From Cohnella sp. AR92 (lineage in GTDB: Bacteria; Bacillota; Bacilli; Paenibacillales; Paenibacillaceae): a stretch of DNA of 64,000 nucleotides. The translations under genes were made by a program, and so were the position numbers. Where the stretch lies: assembly GCF_003990975.1 (NCBI RefSeq), contig NZ_RZJR01000015.1, positions 1 to 64,000 of the forward strand. The letters are read 5' to 3'. Positions 8,866 to 17,668 of the stretch are shown in pieces; the stretch's first letter is position 1, and every line of letters starts with the position of its first letter. The notes under the pieces are model-generated. The model was not told where the DNA came from. It did no database searches and worked only from the letters and a program-made list of their open reading frames with translations.

Positions 8866-9849
8866 TTATGGAGTCTCGGTCAGAACCGCCGGCTCCAGCT
8901 CGGCGAATCGGCCGATCGAGCGGAACTTGTTGTACCGATCCTCGACCAGCTGCTCCGGCGTCAGAGCGGACAATTCCTGCAGATGCTTCCACAGGACGTC
9001 CCGGATCGCTTCCGCTTGAGCGGCCGGATCCCGCTGGGCGCCGCCCTTCGGCTCGGGGATAATCTCCTCGATTACGCCGAATTCCTTCAGGTCCTTGGCC
9101 GTGATCTTCATGGCTTCCGCCGCTTGATCGGCCTTCGAAGCGTCCTTCCACAGAATCGACGCCGCGCCGTTCGGAGAAATAACCGAGTAGATGGCGTTCT
9201 CCAGCATCAGAACGCGATTGCCGACCCCGAGGGCGAGCGCTCCGCCGCTGCCGCCTTCGCCGATGACCACGCAGATGACCGGAACTTCGAAGAGCGCCAT
9301 CTCGAGAAGGTTGCGGGCGATCGCTTCCGATTGGTTGCGCGCTTCCGCCGTATCCCCCGGATAAGCTCCCTTCGTGTCGATGAAGGTGACGATCGGGCGT
9401 CCGAACTTGTTCGCTTGCTGCATGAAGCGAAGCGCCTTGCGGAATCCTTCCGGGTGCGGACTGCCGAAGAAGCGTTGAATGTTGTCCTTCGTGTCCTTCC
9501 CGCGCTGATGACCGACAACCGTCACCGGCACGCCGTTGAGCTTGGCCAGTCCGCCGACAATGGCCAGGTCGTCCGCGAAGACGCGGTCGCCGTGCAATTC
9601 GATGAAGTCGGTAAATACCAGGTTGATATAATCAAGAGTCGTCGGCCGTTGATGAAGGCGGGCAAGATGCATAATATCGGCCGGTCTCAGATTGGTGTAG
9701 ATCTCCTGCTCAAGCTCTTTGTAGCGTTGCTCCAGCCGATTCAGCTCTTCCGTGAAGTCGATCTGCTGGTCCAAGCCAACCTGCCGCAAGTGGTCGATCT
9801 TTTTTCTCAGCTCGTCCAGCGGCTTCTCGAATGGCAATTCAACGGACAT
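8866..9849 (-). CDS. accA: Acetyl-CoA carboxylase, carboxyltransferase subunit alpha
   Basis: A 327-residue AccA. The N terminus ([18 protein letters not shown]) is the usual helical region, followed by the crotonase-like carboxyltransferase fold with [19 protein letters not shown] and the oxyanion-hole-rich stretch after [14 protein letters not shown]. With AccD it transfers carboxyl from biotin to acetyl-CoA, the first step of fatty acid synthesis. Its ATG lies inside the end of accD (11-base overlap), so the two are translationally coupled for 1:1 subunits. Confidence 0.97.
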   Translation of the reverse strand: MSVELPFEKPLDELRKKIDHLRQVGLDQQIDFTEELNRLEQRYKELEQEIYTNLRPADIMHLARLHQRPTTLDYINLVFTDFIELHGDRVFADDLAIVGGLAKLNGVPVTVVGHQRGKDTKDNIQRFFGSPHPEGFRKALRFMQQANKFGRPIVTFIDTKGAYPGDTAEARNQSEAIARNLLEMALFEVPVICVVIGEGGSGGALALGVGNRVLMLENAIYSVISPNGAASILWKDASKADQAAEAMKITAKDLKEFGVIEEIIPEPKGGAQRDPAAQAEAIRDVLWKHLQELSALTPEQLVEDRYNKFRSIGRFAELEPAVLTETP

Positions 9850-10747
9850 CCGTGCCCACTCCTTTCACGGCATGCATATCCAGCAGCTTCCCTAGGAAGG
9901 TCTTCATGTCCTTGCGGTGAACGACCTTGTCCAGTTGGCCGTGCTTCAGGTTGAATTCGGCCGTCTGGAAGTTATCCGGCAGCTTCTGTCGAATCGTCTG
10001 CTCGATAACGAGGCGTCCCGCGAAGCCGACCACGGCTCCCGGCTCCGCCAGATTGTAATCGCCGAGGCTCGCGAAGCTGGCCGAGACGCCGCCCATCGTC
10101 GGGTCGGTGAAGACCGAGATGAACAGGCCGCCGCGATCCTGGAACTTCGCCAGCGCCGCGCTTGTCTTGGCCATCTGCATAAGGCTCAGGATGCTCTCTT
10201 GCATGCGCGCTCCGCCCGAGGTCGAGAACACGAGCAAGGGCAGCCCTTTCTCGTCCGCAAGCTCGATGGCGCGGGCGATCTTCTCGCCGACGACCGATCC
10301 CATGCTCCCCGAGAAGAAATCGAAGCTCATGACCCCGATCACGACGGGATACCCGGCGATCTCTCCCGTGCCCGTCACGATCGCGTCCTTCAGTCCGGAA
10401 TTGTCGGTCTGCTGCTTCAGCTTCTTCTTGTACCCCGGGAAATCCAGCGGATCCTCGGAGACGAGATTGGCGTCGACCTCGGCGAAGGTTCCTTCGTCGA
10501 TCGTCATCGCGATGCGCTCCCAAGCGTTCAGTCGAAAATGATGGCCGCAAGTGGAGCAAACCTTAAGGTTCTTCTCCAACTCTTTGGTGAATTGAATATT
10601 GCCGCACTTGGAGCATCGATTCATGAGCCCTTCGGGAATCTCCCGCTTGGGCCTGTCCTCGGTTCCGTTCTCGGCCTTATTAGGGGCGGTATTCGCCCCC
10701 ATAGGAACAACCGCATATTTCTTCTTCTGGAAAAAATCCTTAAACAC
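9839..10747 (-). CDS. accD: Acetyl-CoA carboxylase, carboxyltransferase subunit beta
   Basis: A 302-residue AccD starting [16 protein letters not shown]. The N-terminal zinc ribbon is complete: CSKCGN (Cys45, Cys48) and CSTCGHH (Cys64, Cys67). The carboxyltransferase core follows, with GMSMG-type loops seen here as [10 protein letters not shown] and [21 protein letters not shown]. An extra linker of about 20 residues precedes the zinc ribbon. First gene of the accD-accA-pyk run. No riboswitch or clear operator is seen upstream. Confidence 0.97.
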   Translation of the reverse strand: MFKDFFQKKKYAVVPMGANTAPNKAENGTEDRPKREIPEGLMNRCSKCGNIQFTKELEKNLKVCSTCGHHFRLNAWERIAMTIDEGTFAEVDANLVSEDPLDFPGYKKKLKQQTDNSGLKDAIVTGTGEIAGYPVVIGVMSFDFFSGSMGSVVGEKIARAIELADEKGLPLLVFSTSGGARMQESILSLMQMAKTSAALAKFQDRGGLFISVFTDPTMGGVSASFASLGDYNLAEPGAVVGFAGRLVIEQTIRQKLPDNFQTAEFNLKHGQLDKVVHRKDMKTFLGKLLDMHAVKGVGTDVR

Positions 10748-11057
10748 AGCGACACCTCACAAGGCACAAAAATGGCGGTCCGTCCGAATGTTTCGTAACG
10801 GTCCGCAGCGTTCAGGCGTGACGTGCGCAGGGTCCGCATGTTAGCCGTTCTCAAGCGGATACCCTATCGTCCGATCAACGATTTCGCGGCCCTGGATCAG
10901 GGCTTGACACTTAATCGGATCCCCAAGATAACGCCTTCGCGTCCTTGGACATCGATGAAGCTTGCGCACACGATTCAGGCTGTGTAAGCACGAAGCTTAC
11001 CCTTCCGTACCGTGATCAAAGGGAAAGCTTCATCGCGTTGCTCCCCTTGCGGATCGG
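10748..11057. other. Gene-free stretch upstream of accD
   Basis: About 310 bases of GC-rich DNA between accD and the 62-residue gene. No convincing gene, hairpin terminator or operator was found. The promoter of the accD-accA-pyk operon must lie near the left side of it, but no strong sigma-A match stands out. Confidence 0.4.
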
Positions 11058-11246
11058 CTAGAGATGCAGAATGCTGCCGAGTACTTCTTGCACTTCCTGA
11101 ACTTCGCCGGACGGGACCAAAATCTCGTATTGAGGCTTGGTCAGATTGATGGGGCGTATCCGAACGAGGAATCCTTCCTCTGTCAATCGCTTCTGGATCC
11201 GCTCCGCCATCTTCGCGGTCGGCGCGATGTAAATGACCGTCCACAT
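11058..11246 (-). CDS. Small protein of unknown function, DUF2007-like
   Basis: A 62-residue protein MWTVIYIAPTAKMAERIQKR with pattern beta-alpha-beta-beta-alpha and the ending EVQEVLGSILHL. GGGGG lies upstream of the ATG. This is the shape of small signal-transducing-like proteins of the DUF2007 type, and a similar short gene often lies beside dnaE or accD in Paenibacillaceae as far as I recall. It has no catalytic motif. Function unknown. Confidence 0.6.
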   Translation of the reverse strand: MWTVIYIAPTAKMAERIQKRLTEEGFLVRIRPINLTKPQYEILVPSGEVQEVQEVLGSILHL

Positions 11247-11539
11247 GAAGCGGAACCCCCAATGGATGGCTTAGACTTCGACTTCGCAGTCGTCTTGATT
11301 GTAAGAATTCGCACTCGCCTGAACAGGCAGCTGATTCTCCGGCGATCCAGGCTTTCCAATCGCGTTGGCGCCGTTATGGCGTGTCCTAATCGGTGGAAGT
11401 CATGTGCCTCCACATTAATGAAATGATAGCACACATGGCTTGAGACTAGCAACCAAGCATTGCGGCCGCCGCCCTGACCATCGCCCTCCGCGGCTGAGCC
11501 GATGGCGAATGGCACAGCTCAGGGGCGTCTCTACTTCGT

Positions 11540-11969
11540 GCCGGCGGAGCGCCGCTACTCGCCGAGTTAGTCTCCGTTGAGACTAATTCCGCCGGCGGAG
11601 TGCCGCGATTTGTTGCACGGTGTACCACAAACTCGCTCGTCCTTCCACAACACCGTCTTCTTGTTGCACCACGTACCACAAACTCGTTCGTCCTTCCGCA
11701 AAGCTGCCTACTTGCTGCACCACGTACCACAGATTAGCTCGTTCTTCCGCAACACCGTCTTCTTGTTGCACCACGTATCACAAACTCGTTCGTTCTCCCA
11801 TAATTCCGCCTACTTGTTGCACCACGTACCACAAATTCGCTCGTTCCCCCGCAATTCCGCCTACTTGCTGCACCACGTACCACAGATTAGCTCATTCTCC
11901 ATCAACTCCGCCAATTTGTTGCACCACGTAACACAAATTTGGAGCATCACATATGTGGTTAGCGCTTTA
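11540..11969. repeat. 51-bp tandem repeat array 1 (seven copies) with a two-copy lead-in
   Basis: A unit starting TTGCACCACGTACCACAA recurs at 11613, 11664, 11715, 11766, 11817, 11868 and 11919, exactly 51 bases apart. Its start (TTGTTGCACCACGTACCACAA less one base) is an imperfect palindrome. Just left, GCCGGCGGAG occurs at 11540 and 11591, also 51 apart, with the palindrome TTAGTCTC-CGTT-GAGACTAA at 11567-11586 between them. Because 51 is a multiple of 3, several frames stay open, but none looks like a protein. Between the 62-residue gene and dnaE. Confidence 0.9.
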
Positions 11970-12410
11970 GTTGAGTAACCATTACTCATCTCGAGCCATC
12001 ATGCGGCGGTTCGATGGGCTAGTTGGGTCGCTATTACTCATCTGGAGCCATCATACTTTGGTTGGCGCTTTAGTTGAGTAACCATTACTCATCTCGAGCC
12101 ATCATGCGGCGGTTCGATGGGCTAATTGGGTCGCTATTACTCATCTGGAGCCATCATACTTCGGTTAGCGCTTTAGTTGAGTAACCATTACTCATCTCGA
12201 GCCATCATGCGGCGGTTCGATGGGCTAATTGGGTCGCCATTACTCATCTGGAGGCATCATAATACGGTTGACGCGTTAGTTAAGTAACCATTACTCATCT
12301 CGAGCCATCATGCGGCGGTTCGATGGGCTAGTTGGGTCGCTATTACTCATCTGGAGCCATCATGCGGCGGTTCGGCGAGCTATATGGGTTACCATTACTC
12401 ATCTGAAGTT
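11945..12410. repeat. Alternating 51/52-bp repeat array 2 (nine units)
   Basis: Two related units alternate. Type A (51 bp, contains GCGCTTTAGTTGAGTAACC) starts near 11945 and at 12050, 12153 and 12256. Type B (52 bp, starts ATCATGCGGCGGTTCG) starts at 11998, 12101, 12204, 12307 and 12359. The higher-order period is 103 bp. Both types end ATTACTCATCT; type A carries the palindrome GAGTAACCATTACTC. It follows array 1 with no gap and precedes the dnaE terminator. Confidence 0.9.
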
Positions 12411-12464
12411 CTCTATTCCTCTGCTGAACTGAGGATTTCTTATGCAAAGGCTTAGAAAATAGAA

Positions 12465-12505
12465 AAAGACCTCCATCCAAGCAAGACTGCTTGATTGGAG
12501 GTCTT
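12465..12505 (-). terminator. Strong terminator of dnaE
   Basis: An 18-bp stem with one mismatch: AAGACCTCCATCCAAGCA (12465-12482) and TGCTTGATTGGAGGTCTT (12488-12505), followed on the minus strand by TTTCTATTTT. Fourteen bases past the dnaE stop. Confidence 0.9.
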
Positions 12506-12518
12506 CTTCTATCTTCTT

Positions 12519-15500
12519 CTATTTCACGCGGACGCTGTCCGGGCCGAGGAGAGTCTCGATGCGCCGGAACAGCTCCGGCGAAGGCTTGACGTTAAGCTCT
12601 TCGGACAGGGCGACCGTCCGATGCTCCTTCTCGTAGAAGAGCAGCGTCGGCGAATGGCCCGGATGCTCGGCAAGCAGCGCCTTCAAGCGGTTCATCGTCG
12701 TCGGCGTCTCGCTCTGGGCGTCGATTCGGATGTAGACGCGCGGAGAGCTGCCGGCACTCTTGCCGCCCGCCGAGGCCGCGGCACCCGCCGGCCCGGACGC
12801 TCCCGCCTGGGCCGCCGGCGTTCGCCCGGCCTGCGGCGGCCGCGCATCCGCGGGAGCTGCCCGGCGCTTCTCCGGCGCCTTCGCGACGGCCCCTTCGCGA
12901 GGCCGGCCGTAGCCCGCGCCGCCCCCGCCCGAGCTCGGCTCGCTTGTTCGCGCCGAGCCGGTCCTCGGCTCGCTTGGCCGCGACGAGCCGGTTCGTCTCA
13001 TTCGCGCCGCCTGAGCCGGCAAATCCGGCACGGTCAACGGCACCAGCTCGTCGGCCAGCAGCTTGAAGTCCTCGTCTCCCAGCTGCAGCTTCGCCTTCAC
13101 GAGGAGCAGCGAGCCTTTGCGCACGTGGGAAGCCGCGCTCTTCCAGACCGTGGGGAAGGCGACCAGCTCGACGCCCATGATGCGGTCCTCCAGCTCCAGG
13201 AAGGCCATCGCCTGCCCCTTGCGGGTCATGATCGGCTTCACCGACACGACCATTCCCGCCGTGACGACGGAAGCACCTTCAGCCGCGTCGGCCAGATCGA
13301 CCAGCCGATCGAGCCCGTACGATTCCCAGATCGGCTCGTATTCGTCGAGCGGATGGCCGGACAAGTAGAGGCCCAGCAGCTCCCGCTCCAGCTCCAGCGT
13401 CTGCGACTGCGTGAATGGAGGAATGTCCGGGAGATCGACATTCCAGTTCGGGGAATCCCCCAGCTCCTGCAGCTCCAGGTCCAATTCCAGCTGCAGCTCG
13501 GCTTTCTCCTTGCGCCATGCGGCCGCCGCTTCCACCGTCTCGTCAAGCGCCGCCAGCTGCTGGGCGCGATGTCCGGGCAGAGAGCCGAGCGCTCCGGACA
13601 GGAGCAGCGACTCCAGCACCCGCTTGTTGCAGACGCGCGGGTCTACCCGGCGGCACAGGTCGGTCAAGCTCTCGAAGCGGCCGCTCGAACGGGCTTCCAG
13701 AATGCTCTCGATCGCTTGGGTGCCGACATTCTTGACGGCCGCCAGGCCGTAGCGAATGGAAGGCGACTCGCCCGGAACGGGCGTGAACAGCACGCCGCTC
13801 TCGTTGACGTCGGGAGACAGCACTTCGATGCCCATTCTGCGGCACTCGTCCACGTACTCGGCGGTTTTGCGCTGGTTCCCGATGACAGCCGTCAACATCG
13901 AAGCCATGAAGAACACCGGGTAGTGCGCCTTCAGGTAAGCGGTCTGGAAGGCAAGCACCGCGTAAGCGGCGGCGTGCGCCCGAGGGAATCCGTAATCGGC
14001 GAACCTGACGATCATATCGTAGACGCGGTTCGCCTCCTCCTCGCTGTAGCCTTGCCCCAAGCTCCCCTTCACAAAATGCGCACGCTGCTCGTCCAGCACC
14101 TCGCGCTTTTTTTTGCCGACTGCTCGCCTTAGAAGATCCGCTTCCCCGAGGGAGAATCCGGCCATTGACGACGCGATCTGCATGATCTGCTCCTGGTAGA
14201 CGATGATGCCGTGGGTATCCTTCAGGATCGGTTCGAGATCGGGATGCGGGTACTCCGCCGCGGCCTCGCCGTGCTTGGTCCGGATGAATTGGGGAATGAA
14301 CTCCATCGGCCCCGGCCGGTACAGCGCGAGCACCGACACGATGTCCTCGAACGAGGATGGCTTCAGATCCTTTAACACCCGCCGAACCCCCGCGGATTCC
14401 AGCTGGAAGATCCCCATCGTATCTCCCTTGCCCATCAGCGCGTACGTCGCCGGATCGTCATAAGGAATCGTCTCCCAGCGGAGCGCTTGTCCCTCGCTTT
14501 GCTCCACCCACGCCATCGCTCTCTCGATGATGGACAAGGTGCGCAGCCCGAGGAAGTCCATCTTCAGCAGGCCGACTGCTTCCAAGTGCTCCATCGAGTA
14601 CTGCGTGAGCGGTACGCCCCCCGTTCCCTCCTGCAAGGGGACGTAATCGGTCAACGGATCCGAGGAGATGACAACGCCCGCCGCATGCGTCGATGCATGC
14701 CGTGGAAAACCTTCCGCCCGCCGAGCCATCGCGATCATCTCGCCGACCCGGTCATCCTTCTCGGCGATCGCCTTGAAGTCGGCGTTCTCCTTCATCGCGC
14801 GCTCGATGGACATGCCGGGGGCTCCGGGAATGAGCTTGGCCGCCTTGTCCACGTCGCCGTAAGGCAGATTCATGACGCGCCCGACGTCCCGCACGGCCGC
14901 CCGCGCCGCCAGCGTACCGAACGTGATGATCTGCGCCACGTGGCCGCTGCCGTACTTGTCCGAGACGTAGCGAATGACCTCGTCCCGCCGCTCGTCGCTG
15001 AAGTCGATGTCGATATCGGGCATCGTCACCCGCTCGGGATTCAGGAAGCGCTCGAACAGCAGCTTGTGCTCGATCGGGTCGACGTTCGTGATGCGCAGCG
15101 TATACGCCACGAGGCTGCCCGCCGAAGAGCCCCGCCCCGGCCCGACCGCGATTCCGTTGTCATGGGCGAACCGGATGAAGTCCCACACGATGAGAAAATA
15201 ATCGTCGAACCCCATGCGGCCGATGACGCCCAGCTCATAACGAAGCCGTTCCTCCGCTTGCTGCCGGAACGATCGCTCTGCATCCTGTTCCGCTTGGCTG
15301 TCATTCCAATCGGGCCGATGCCCGTATCTCTCCTGCAAGCCCGCCTGGCATAACGACTCCAGGTAGGCGCCGGCGGTCATTCCTTCCGGCAGCGGATGGT
15401 ACTCCGGCAGGATGTGGCGTCCGAGATCAAGCTCCAGCTCGCAGCGGTCGGCGATGAGGGCCGAATTGGCGATGGCCTCCGGGAGATGGGGGAACAGCTT

Positions 15501-16253
15501 CCGCATCTCTTCCTCGCTTTTGAGGTAGAGCTGGGTCGTCTCCATCTTGAGCCGGTCCTGGTCCTCAAGCGTCTTGCCGGTTCCGATGCAGATGAGCACA
15601 TCCTGAAGCGAGGAGTCCTCTTCGTTCAAGTAGTGGGAATCGTTCGTCGCGACAAGCGGAATGCCGGTCTCCTCCGACAGTCGAATCAAGCCCGCAGCCT
15701 GCTTCTTCTGTTCCAGCACGCCATGGTCCTGGATTTCGAGGAAGTAGTCCTCCCCGAACAATTCATGGTAGCGAAGCGCCGTCTCCTTGGCTTCCTCGTA
15801 GCGGTCGTTCACGAGATGCTGGGACAATTCGCTTGCCAAACAGCCGCTGAGGCAGATCAACCCCTCCGCATGCTGCTTCAGCGCCTCGAAGTCGATGCGG
15901 GGCTTATAATAGAAACCTTCCAGATGGCCGATCGTGCTCAGCCTCATCAGGTTCCGATAGCCTGTCTCGTTCTTCGCGAGCAAGGTCAGATGATAGATGG
16001 GCTGCTCCTTGCGGGAGACCCTCTCCAGCCGGGAGCCGGACGCCACGTAGGCTTCCATGCCGATGATCGGCTTCACTCCGCGCTCGCGGCAAGCTTTATA
16101 GAAAGGAATAGCGCCGTACATGACGCCGTGATCGGTCAGCGCGAGCGCCTTCATCCCGAGGTCGGCCGCCTTGCCCGCCATCTCCTTGATGCGGGAAGCC
16201 CCGTCCAGCAGACTATACTCGCTATGAACATGCAAATGAACGAAACCGCACAT
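12519..16253 (-). CDS. dnaE: DNA polymerase III subunit alpha, DnaE type
   Basis: A 1244-residue replicative polymerase. It begins with the PHP domain ([20 protein letters not shown]), followed by the C-family polymerase core with catalytic PDIDIDF and [16 protein letters not shown], the tandem HhH region and an OB fold ([19 protein letters not shown]). There is no 3'-5' exonuclease domain, which separates it from PolC. An Ala/Gly/Pro/Arg-rich linker of about 95 residues (roughly 1075-1169) precedes a final ~75-residue domain; this low-complexity insert is unusual. Single gene with its own terminator and a palindrome at its promoter. Its position beside ytrH matches B. subtilis. Confidence 0.97.
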   Translation of the reverse strand: MCGFVHLHVHSEYSLLDGASRIKEMAGKAADLGMKALALTDHGVMYGAIPFYKACRERGVKPIIGMEAYVASGSRLERVSRKEQPIYHLTLLAKNETGYRNLMRLSTIGHLEGFYYKPRIDFEALKQHAEGLICLSGCLASELSQHLVNDRYEEAKETALRYHELFGEDYFLEIQDHGVLEQKKQAAGLIRLSEETGIPLVATNDSHYLNEEDSSLQDVLICIGTGKTLEDQDRLKMETTQLYLKSEEEMRKLFPHLPEAIANSALIADRCELELDLGRHILPEYHPLPEGMTAGAYLESLCQAGLQERYGHRPDWNDSQAEQDAERSFRQQAEERLRYELGVIGRMGFDDYFLIVWDFIRFAHDNGIAVGPGRGSSAGSLVAYTLRITNVDPIEHKLLFERFLNPERVTMPDIDIDFSDERRDEVIRYVSDKYGSGHVAQIITFGTLAARAAVRDVGRVMNLPYGDVDKAAKLIPGAPGMSIERAMKENADFKAIAEKDDRVGEMIAMARRAEGFPRHASTHAAGVVISSDPLTDYVPLQEGTGGVPLTQYSMEHLEAVGLLKMDFLGLRTLSIIERAMAWVEQSEGQALRWETIPYDDPATYALMGKGDTMGIFQLESAGVRRVLKDLKPSSFEDIVSVLALYRPGPMEFIPQFIRTKHGEAAAEYPHPDLEPILKDTHGIIVYQEQIMQIASSMAGFSLGEADLLRRAVGKKKREVLDEQRAHFVKGSLGQGYSEEEANRVYDMIVRFADYGFPRAHAAAYAVLAFQTAYLKAHYPVFFMASMLTAVIGNQRKTAEYVDECRRMGIEVLSPDVNESGVLFTPVPGESPSIRYGLAAVKNVGTQAIESILEARSSGRFESLTDLCRRVDPRVCNKRVLESLLLSGALGSLPGHRAQQLAALDETVEAAAAWRKEKAELQLELDLELQELGDSPNWNVDLPDIPPFTQSQTLELERELLGLYLSGHPLDEYEPIWESYGLDRLVDLADAAEGASVVTAGMVVSVKPIMTRKGQAMAFLELEDRIMGVELVAFPTVWKSAASHVRKGSLLLVKAKLQLGDEDFKLLADELVPLTVPDLPAQAARMRRTGSSRPSEPRTGSARTSEPSSGGGGAGYGRPREGAVAKAPEKRRAAPADARPPQAGRTPAAQAGASGPAGAAASAGGKSAGSSPRVYIRIDAQSETPTTMNRLKALLAEHPGHSPTLLFYEKEHRTVALSEELNVKPSPELFRRIETLLGPDSVRVK

Positions 16254-16279
16254 CGTTATCCCTTCTTTTCGAACCGATT

Positions 16280-16313
16280 AACATACGATCATATGTTTGT
16301 TTCTTTAATTGTA
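16280..16313 (-). promoter_or_regulatory. dnaE promoter with palindromic operator candidate
   Basis: On the minus strand an extended -10, TGATACAAT, has its hexamer at 16308-16313. Just downstream is a perfect palindrome AACATA-CGATCA-TATGTT (16280-16297), placed where a repressor would block the start site. It is not a clear LexA box. Which protein binds is unknown. Confidence 0.45.
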
Positions 16314-16343
16314 TCATATGTCGCGAAGCCCGTCCCATATAGA
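16314..16343 (+). promoter_or_regulatory. Possible sigma-E type promoter of ytrH-ytrI
   Basis: TCATATGT near 16314 and CATATAGA at 16336-16343 have about the spacing and bases of a sporulation sigma-E promoter. The B. subtilis ytrHI operon is controlled by sigma-E. The match is partial. Confidence 0.3.
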
Positions 16344-16373
16344 TGTTAATAGATGTTTCGGGAGGGGATCGGA

Positions 16374-16718
16374 ATGGGCGAGCTGAACAATGTGAATCGA
16401 TTCTTTACGCAGGCGACCCTGGACTTCTTCGTCGCTTTCGGAGTCGTGCTGGGCGCTTCGATGCTGGCGGGGCTGGTGTCGCTGTTTATCTGGCTGCCGC
16501 CGCAGACCACGATGCTGGATATCGCCTCGCGCATCAAAATCTGGGCCGTCGTCGTCGCCATCGGAGGCTCGATCGATCCCATCCGGGTCATCGAATCGCA
16601 TGTGATGGAAGGCTACCTGTCCCCAGCGCTGATCCAGATCGCTTATATTTTGTTTGCTTTCCTGGGGGCTCACTTGGCAACCGAGCTGATCCAATGGATG
16701 TGCCGGAGCGCGGGGTGA
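16374..16718 (+). CDS. ytrH: YtrH-family sporulation membrane protein
   Basis: The ATG at 16374 follows GGGAGGGG at a good distance, giving 114 residues, close to B. subtilis YtrH (113). Three hydrophobic helices: LDFFVAFGVVLGASMLAGLVS, shown as two parts LDFFVAFGVV and LGASMLAGL; IWAVVVAIGGSID; and ALIQIAYILFAFLGAHLATE. In B. subtilis ytrH and ytrI are mother-cell genes needed for normal spores. ytrI starts seven bases after its stop, so the two form an operon. Confidence 0.88.
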   Translation: MGELNNVNRFFTQATLDFFVAFGVVLGASMLAGLVSLFIWLPPQTTMLDIASRIKIWAVVVAIGGSIDPIRVIESHVMEGYLSPALIQIAYILFAFLGAHLATELIQWMCRSAG

Positions 16719-16724
16719 TCGACG

Positions 16725-17213
16725 GTGAGAGTACCGGACTTCAAGCGCTATCGCAAGGGAATGAACTCGATCGCGTTCTTCTTGTGCGGGATTATCGTGG
16801 GAGCGGCGATCTTCAACAGCATGATCATGGATCAATCGAATCGGATCATGGAGCAGAATTTCGAGCTTCATGAGCAGCTCAAACTAACGGAATCCCAATT
16901 GCAGGCGAACAAAAAGGTGAGCGAGACGCGGAGCATCGTCGTATTCGTGCTGGAACCCAAGGGCAAGCCCCCGATCGACAAGGTCGCCGAGGCGGAGATC
17001 AAACGCAGGCTGGAGAAGGATCTCTCCATTCTGATCGGCCGCAACGTCTACGACATCGGTTCGGATGCGGCTCTCGTACGCAACCTGATCGACAGCAAGC
17101 TCTACGGCGACATCATGGACAAGGACTTCACCGTCACGATCCGGACGATGCTGCTCGCCGATTCCGTGCTGCAGGTGTGGGTGGAGGCGAAGCAGGCGAC
17201 GGTTAAAAAATAG
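16725..17213 (+). CDS. ytrI: YtrI-like sporulation protein
   Basis: A 162-residue protein with a GTG start and GGGGTGA just upstream, inside the end region of ytrH. It has one N-terminal membrane helix (SIAFFLCGIIVGAAIFNSMI, residues ~15-34), then a coiled coil (NRIMEQNFELHEQLKLTESQ) and a small alpha/beta domain. Length matches B. subtilis YtrI (about 167), which is next to YtrH and acts in sporulation. Sequence divergence makes position in the operon the main support. Confidence 0.78.
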   Translation: MRVPDFKRYRKGMNSIAFFLCGIIVGAAIFNSMIMDQSNRIMEQNFELHEQLKLTESQLQANKKVSETRSIVVFVLEPKGKPPIDKVAEAEIKRRLEKDLSILIGRNVYDIGSDAALVRNLIDSKLYGDIMDKDFTVTIRTMLLADSVLQVWVEAKQATVKK

Positions 17214-17362
17214 AATAGCCGTACGAGGATGCGGCAAGCGATGAACGACGGCTGGCTAGCGATTGGCGGCAGGCGGATGGAAGCGGATTATCTTCGATTA
17301 TGCTACACGATTATGCTACAATAAAGGACAAATTCGCCAATCGAAGGAGCTGCAACTGTTCT

Positions 17363-17668
17363 ATGGAATCCGCTCTGCAATGGACCTTCGGCGCGCTCGT
17401 CATCGTGACGTCCGTCTTGTCCGTCTTCTACAGCTATCGTTCGCGAAGGAACAGCGATGCGGTCATGCGCGGCTTGTACGGGGCCAAGATGAACATCTGC
17501 CTCGGCCTGACGCTTATACTGCTGGCTCTGATTCAGATGCTGCTGTTCAGCGGCTCTACTCTTCGCGTCATTGTCGGCTCTATTTTCTTCGTGATGGGCT
17601 TGTTCAACCTGTTCGCGGGAATGCGGAACCATTCGCACTTCACGAAGCATCGATCGTCTGCGCGGTAA
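17363..17668 (+). CDS. ytpI: YtpI-like membrane protein
   Basis: The start at 17363 follows AAGGAG and gives a 101-residue protein. Three membrane helices are seen (TFGALVIVTSVLSVFYS, LGLTLILLALIQMLLFSG and VIVGSIFFVMGLFNLFAGM). B. subtilis ytpI has the same size and lies at the same place, before ytoI. nrnA (ytqI), usually between ytrI and ytpI, is not present. Its end overlaps the end of convergent ytoI by 29 bases. Function unknown. Confidence 0.75.
   Translation: MESALQWTFGALVIVTSVLSVFYSYRSRRNSDAVMRGLYGAKMNICLGLTLILLALIQMLLFSGSTLRVIVGSIFFVMGLFNLFAGMRNHSHFTKHRSSAR

Noticed and set aside
10915..10945. TTGACA near 10,915 with GATAAC as a plus-strand promoter
   Set aside because: No plus-strand gene follows; the -10 is poor.
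11577..11978. 133-codon plus-strand and overlapping minus-strand open frames made of 17-residue repeats
   Set aside because: They exist only because the DNA repeat is 51 bp, a multiple of three. Several frames are open at once, there is no ribosome site, and the peptides are unlike proteins.
12495..16349. Long frames opposite dnaE, such as 545 codons on the plus strand
   Set aside because: These are shadows of a GC-rich gene; they are low in Met, rich in Arg, Gln and His, and have no ribosome sites. The same applies to frames opposite ppk, pyk, accA, accD, ytoI and the ABC gene.
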